Below are positions 61,001-64,000 of a stretch of 64,000 nt of DNA, one piece after another. The first letter of the stretch is position 1. Each line of letters opens with the position of its first letter. The notes under the pieces are model-generated. The model did not search any database. It worked only from the letters and a program-made list of their open reading frames with translations, and had not been told where the DNA came from. Position numbers and translations under genes: made by a program. Origin of the DNA: Vreelandella aquamarina (GTDB lineage Bacteria; Pseudomonadota; Gammaproteobacteria; Pseudomonadales; Halomonadaceae); the NCBI RefSeq assembly GCF_020075495.1, contig NZ_JABYQT010000002.1:186001-250000 (forward strand), read 5' to 3'.

Positions 61001-61916
61001 GCTTGACATGGCCACTACCGAACACGAGGCTGACGCCCTGCCTGAATCATGGCTGCACGCCGTGGATACGGACCAGGCTTCCCCGCGGGGCATACCCGGC
61101 TGGCTTGCCAGCGTACCTGATGGGCGTCTGCGGCTGGCAGAGATCGGCATGGGCGAGCGCCGCTTTGGGCCGCTCTCTGCATACTGGCACACCGATGGCC
61201 AGCGTTTGGCGCTGGCGCCGGTGGGGCTTACTCTGGGGCAGCTTTCCGCTCGCGGTGAACTCCATTGGGAAGGCGATGCCTTACATAGTCGTACCCGCGC
61301 CAATCTGACGCTTCAGGGGGGGGATGTGGGTACTGCGCTCGAGCGGCTGGATCAACCCGTGGCAATGCGTAGCCGTCAAACCGATGCCGCCGCCAACCTG
61401 AGCTGGGCGGGTGCGCCGTGGCAGTTTGAGCTGCGCCGCGCCGAAGGCGAAATGAAAGTTGACGTACGTGATGGCCGGTTCGTCATGCTTGAGTCGGCCC
61501 CGGTACGGCTGGTGGGGCTGCTCAATCTCGACAATATTCTGCGCCGCTTGCGTCTGGATTTTTCCGACATGACCGGAGAGGGCACGGCCTATGATAGAGT
61601 GTACGGCTCGGCAGACGTTGCCAATGGTCAACTGAGGCTGCGTGGGCCATTGAAAATCGAAGCGCCCGCCGCCAAGTTGGAGCTGACCGGCAGCGTGAAC
61701 TTGCTGCGCCAGGAGCTGGATCAACGCCTTGGTGTGGTATTGCCGGTAACGCAAACCCTGCCCATTGCCGCCGTAGCGGTAGGTGCCCCGGTAGTCGGGG
61801 GCGCTCTGTTCATTGCCGACCAGCTGTTGGGTGATGCGCTGGATCGAGCAACGACCATTCATTATCGCGTGCAAGGTCCCTGGACCTCGCCGCAGGTTAC
61901 CTTAGAAGGTCCCTAA
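58047..61916 (+). CDS. yhdP: YhdP-family AsmA-like envelope protein
   Basis: Very large protein of 1289 residues anchored by one N-terminal helix ([20 protein letters not shown]), with the rest in the periplasm. It belongs to the AsmA/TamB-like bridge proteins; E. coli YhdP takes part in phospholipid transport to the outer membrane. The repeated beta-rich groove domain runs through the chain, and the AsmA-type C-terminal part ([20 protein letters not shown]) is present. The stop overlaps the tldD start (TAATG). Confidence 0.92.
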   Translation: MTIRSLRRWSLILLAGVLGFTAVTLLLLRLAFSQVDSLTPRLEAWLERQVGAPVQIEHLSVSFARRELVLALDGLDVTTPRGQKLLSLDQAELRLDMVASLRSLLPIFSDVRLRSTEFHLFQDESGTWQWPAPARLPLYMTPEPDVDLARIDAWTEWLLRQRIWVDDTRVMLHGRQDSATLYAKTLLLTGNAQGAYLQGEVDILEARSGQADSVLPAAQLLAEMTPGPDGVDDFSATLKLEVQFDQLRKLVDVFRPDHVAYLEQAGGDARLWGRWQAGKLQESRLAIEIPQLMLRHDVEYAVLRDIEAHGEWQRDGDGGEAWLSGDAQSVEWAEPAGAVEGPALPRHWYLAHQPGEWELRTSAFELASLTAWRDYVFLPESVTRVLQTLAPRGQVQGLRLGQSEDRWGVDAALTNLEVSPWEQAPGGGPLDAWVQARDLRGRVTFSSAGDSTLYFPDLFLSPMQLQHADGIVEWVYDGPNTMISGRGLNVDWDGAQVSGGFGLVAGERGGHFGLDIDFANVDALDRPLAHWLPLKAFDAELRDWLLDDISGKVPHGSLRLSLPLGEDITADDISATLALEVAQGRLPIAPQWPHLEEVEGRLRWQHQVLEAQIDHAQSHGVTASRGELTLEDEILNVSGDLHSDGASLIAFLKAMPDMDMSLLDDLEAEGSVDGKLALSLPLQAPEALKLEVSATPVFTRILYTPLDAALKSVEGQLTWQQHADSMALIGSVHGQLLGGEVSADMHTQREGIMLRGHTRVGSLLALADIPADQGREMVEGDIEWQGRVTLEPTPALRLSSQLRGVASHLPAPFAKRAGEPWPWTLDANFENQHVESRLADKAHLRLVNRPDALAGNLHVAGADVEAPAWPSQAGLSIAARVARLDPMEWQQALRPLVSQGGDERSEKQGGGELLSDVPPLEIALDTDCLVHEQTCVGAVELSGRVQGGQVSAAVESDLVAGHVQYQPAARYPLDITIEQLAMDRLLDMATTEHEADALPESWLHAVDTDQASPRGIPGWLASVPDGRLRLAEIGMGERRFGPLSAYWHTDGQRLALAPVGLTLGQLSARGELHWEGDALHSRTRANLTLQGGDVGTALERLDQPVAMRSRQTDAAANLSWAGAPWQFELRRAEGEMKVDVRDGRFVMLESAPVRLVGLLNLDNILRRLRLDFSDMTGEGTAYDRVYGSADVANGQLRLRGPLKIEAPAAKLELTGSVNLLRQELDQRLGVVLPVTQTLPIAAVAVGAPVVGGALFIADQLLGDALDRATTIHYRVQGPWTSPQVTLEGP

Positions 61917-63367
61917 TGACCGCACTGAACAGCGATATAGCATCCGCCGTTTCCATTCTGCTTACTCCGGGCGGTCTGGATCTTGATGGGCTTGATAAAG
62001 GCCTTGGATACGCCATGGGTGCTGGCGTGGATTATGCCGATCTGTACTTTCAACGTACCTGGCAAGAGGGTTGGGTGCTGGAAGATGGTGAAGTAAAAGA
62101 AGCAAGTTACAACATCGATGGCGGGGTGGGGGTACGCGCCCTGGCTGGTGAAAAGACCGGCTTTGCCTACTCCAACCAGATCAGCGCCGATGCTCTCGAG
62201 GATACCGGGCGAACGGCATCCGGTATCGTGCGTAGCGGCAAGCGCCTGCCTGGACAGAATATCCAGCCGGTCAGAGCGGCGTCTTTCTATGCAGGTGTCG
62301 ATCCGCTTGCCGGCCTGAGTGCCGAGGAGAAGGTCGCCATGCTGAAAGAAGCCGACCGCGTGGCGCGCGCTGCTGACCCAAGCGTGACTCAGGTGAGTGC
62401 TTCGCTTTCCGGTACCTACGAAGTCGTGCTGGTGCGGGCAAGTGATGGCACCCTGGCGGCGGACATTCGTCCACTGGTACGCTTCAACGTCAGCGTGATT
62501 GCCGTCAAGAACGGCCGCCGCGAGCGTGGCGGCGCAGGTGGCGGCGGACGTTATTCCATGGCTCGGCTGCGCGATGAAGGCGTGGCCGAGCGCTACGCCA
62601 AGGAGGCCGTTCGCCAGGCGCTGGTGAATCTTGAGGCGGTTGATGCCCCGGCAGGCCAGATGCCGGTAGTGCTGGGGTCGGGCTGGCCGGGCATACTGCT
62701 TCACGAGGCAGTCGGTCATGGCCTGGAAGGGGATTTCAACCGCAAGGGCAGCTCGGCGTTTTCCGGACGCATGGGCCAGCGCGTGGCGGCAAAGGGCGTA
62801 ACGATTGTGGATGACGCTACCATTGCCGATGGGCGTGGCTCGCTGAGCATCGATGACGAAGGTACGCCGGGGCAGAACACGCCGCTGATCGAAGATGGCA
62901 TCCTGACCGGCTATATGCAGGACAAGCTCAATGCGCGGCTGATGAACATGGCCCCCACCGGTAACTCTCGGCGTGAATCCTTTGCTCACCTGCCGATGCC
63001 GCGAATGACCAACACGGTCATGCTGGCAGGCCAGGATGAGCCCGAAGATATCATCAAGAGTGTCAAGCGCGGCCTCTATGCCGTCAGCTTTGGCGGTGGT
63101 CAGGTGGATATCACCTCGGGCAAGTTCGTGTTTTCGGCCAGCGAAGCCTATTTGATCGAAGATGGGCGGATCACGGCGCCGGTGAAAGGCGCCACGCTGA
63201 TTGGTAATGGCCCGGAGGCGATGGGGCGGGTATCCATGATCGGCCACGACATGGCGCTGGATACCGGCGTTGGCGTGTGCGGTAAAGAGGGCCAGGGAGT
63301 GCCGGTAGGGGTGGGCCAGCCCACCCTGAAACTCGATGAGCTGACCGTCGGTGGCACCCAGTCGTGA
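61916..63367 (+). CDS. tldD: Metalloprotease TldD
   Basis: Subunit of the TldD/TldE zinc protease, 483 residues. The active motif [11 protein letters not shown] holds the HExxxH zinc site. The family is known from microcin B17 processing, CcdA degradation and peptide maturation. It overlaps yhdP by one base. The partner tldE (pmbA) is not in the window; in many gammaproteobacteria it lies next to yjgA/darP, so it is expected just past the right edge. Confidence 0.96.
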   Translation: MTALNSDIASAVSILLTPGGLDLDGLDKGLGYAMGAGVDYADLYFQRTWQEGWVLEDGEVKEASYNIDGGVGVRALAGEKTGFAYSNQISADALEDTGRTASGIVRSGKRLPGQNIQPVRAASFYAGVDPLAGLSAEEKVAMLKEADRVARAADPSVTQVSASLSGTYEVVLVRASDGTLAADIRPLVRFNVSVIAVKNGRRERGGAGGGGRYSMARLRDEGVAERYAKEAVRQALVNLEAVDAPAGQMPVVLGSGWPGILLHEAVGHGLEGDFNRKGSSAFSGRMGQRVAAKGVTIVDDATIADGRGSLSIDDEGTPGQNTPLIEDGILTGYMQDKLNARLMNMAPTGNSRRESFAHLPMPRMTNTVMLAGQDEPEDIIKSVKRGLYAVSFGGGQVDITSGKFVFSASEAYLIEDGRITAPVKGATLIGNGPEAMGRVSMIGHDMALDTGVGVCGKEGQGVPVGVGQPTLKLDELTVGGTQS

Positions 63368-63380
63368 CTGAGGCCGGTGG

Positions 63381-63905
63381 TTAAAGAGCCAGCGTTTCGC
63401 GCAGGTGCTTGAACAGCTTGCGCGAGCTGGTAGGTGGTTTGCCCTGTTCACGCTCACGCTGAGCATTACGCACCAGTTGTCGCAGCGTCTGGCGGTCGGC
63501 ATCGGGATACTCGGCCATGAACAGGTCGACGGCAGGGTCGCCTTCTTCCACGAGGCGGTCACGCCATTTTTCCAAGCGATGGAACGCATGGTCGCGCTGC
63601 TCTTTTTCCTGCTCGATGGCATCGAAGACACCCTGGATGGCAGTCAAATCCTCTTTGCGGATCAGCTTGCCGACATATTGCATATGCCGACGACGGCCTT
63701 CATGAGAGCGGATGCGTGATGTTTCCTCGATAGCGCGCAGCATATCGTCGGAGAGTGGAAAGCGCGCGCGTTCAGCAGGGCGCATGGCAATCAGGGTTTC
63801 GCCAAGCGCCTGAAGCGCATGCATTTCTCGCTTGAGCTGCGATTTACTTGGCCGCTCTTCCTCGGGTTCCTGAGTGTCAAAGGGCTCGGGACGTTTTTTC
63901 GGCAT
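63381..63905 (-). CDS. darP: Ribosome-associated protein DarP (YjgA)
   Basis: Small basic-acidic helical protein of 174 residues that binds late 50S precursors in E. coli. KSQLKREMHALQALGETLI and the RRRHMQYVGKLIRKED segment are family hallmarks. The ATG at 63905 was used; a GTG at 63917 would add four residues, and neither has a clear ribosome binding site because the upstream DNA is a tandem repeat. It is convergent with tldD across 13 bases. Confidence 0.93.
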   Translation of the reverse strand: MPKKRPEPFDTQEPEEERPSKSQLKREMHALQALGETLIAMRPAERARFPLSDDMLRAIEETSRIRSHEGRRRHMQYVGKLIRKEDLTAIQGVFDAIEQEKEQRDHAFHRLEKWRDRLVEEGDPAVDLFMAEYPDADRQTLRQLVRNAQREREQGKPPTSSRKLFKHLRETLAL

Positions 63906-63973
63906 AATGGGGCTCACTGACTAAATGGGGCTTACTGGCTAGGGCTTACAGGCTAGACAGGGCTCACTGACAA
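63906..63973. repeat. Imperfect tandem repeat upstream of darP
   Basis: AATGGGGCTCACTGACTA (63906-63923) and AATGGGGCTTACTGGCTA (63924-63941) differ at two of 18 bases. A 14-base unit (GGGCTTACAGGCTA, 63942-63955) and a further 18-base unit (GACAGGGCTCACTGACAA, 63956-63973) follow. The array begins at the base next to the darP start codon and occupies its 5' leader. Confidence 0.8.
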
Positions 63974-64000
63974 GCGTTGTTGGCAGCATTATATCAGGCT

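Noticed and set aside
61913..63631. Minus-strand frame of 572 codons opposite tldD and running into darP
   Set aside because: Antisense to tldD and out of frame with darP; composition is that of a shadow.

Overview
The window reads as an ordinary chromosomal segment of a GC-rich gammaproteobacterium. Gene content points to a halophilic or alkali-tolerant member of the Halomonadaceae/Oceanospirillales: an Mrp sodium/proton antiporter, a bacterial voltage-gated sodium channel, GatCAB, and an Azotobacter-type RhdA next to psd and rsgA. The family-level placement is inference from overall protein character. I see no rRNA, tRNA, CRISPR array, insertion sequence or phage gene, and no gene-free stretch longer than about 250 bases.

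Layout. 1-5156 (minus): mrpA(AB fusion)-mrpC-mrpD-mrpE, running off the left edge. 5313-6191: a sodium channel facing away from mrp. 6197-12657: an accessory stretch with an exported Srx/ParB-fold protein, an AraC regulator divergent from a TonB siderophore receptor and a periplasmic esterase, and an unknown membrane protein whose 3' end runs into epmB. 12569-15401: the whole elongation factor P modification set, epmB / efp / epmA. 15408-18942: an emrAB-type efflux pair divergent from its TetR regulator, with a perfect inverted repeat between them.

18934-36732 follows the E. coli 94-minute order closely: psd, (rhdA), rsgA / orn, queG / nnr, tsaE, amiB, mutL, miaA, hfq, hflX, hflK, hflC, hisZ, purA. 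These serve membrane lipid synthesis, ribosome maturation, RNA turnover, tRNA modification, cell separation, mismatch repair, sRNA regulation and FtsH control. 36826-49803 holds cobO, yajQ, pepN, a YegS-like lipid kinase, a coiled-coil lipoprotein, a cold shock protein, a LysE exporter, slt, a DUF1232 protein, htpG (with a near-consensus sigma-32 promoter), gpsA and sixA. 49897-53179 (minus) is gatC-gatA-gatB. Divergent from it, 53412-63367 is a long run of cell-shape and envelope genes, mreB-mreC-mreD-maf-rng-yhdP-tldD, facing darP at the right edge.

Most of the window is conserved housekeeping DNA and I did not find a convincing undescribed multi-gene system. The points that merit a second look are small: the sodium channel beside Mrp and its altered filter residue, a strong hairpin between hflX and hflK that reads as a terminator on the opposite strand, a lipoprotein with a duplicated coiled-coil motif, a membrane protein with an antisense tail inside epmB, the EmrAB operator, and three short tandem-repeat tracts.
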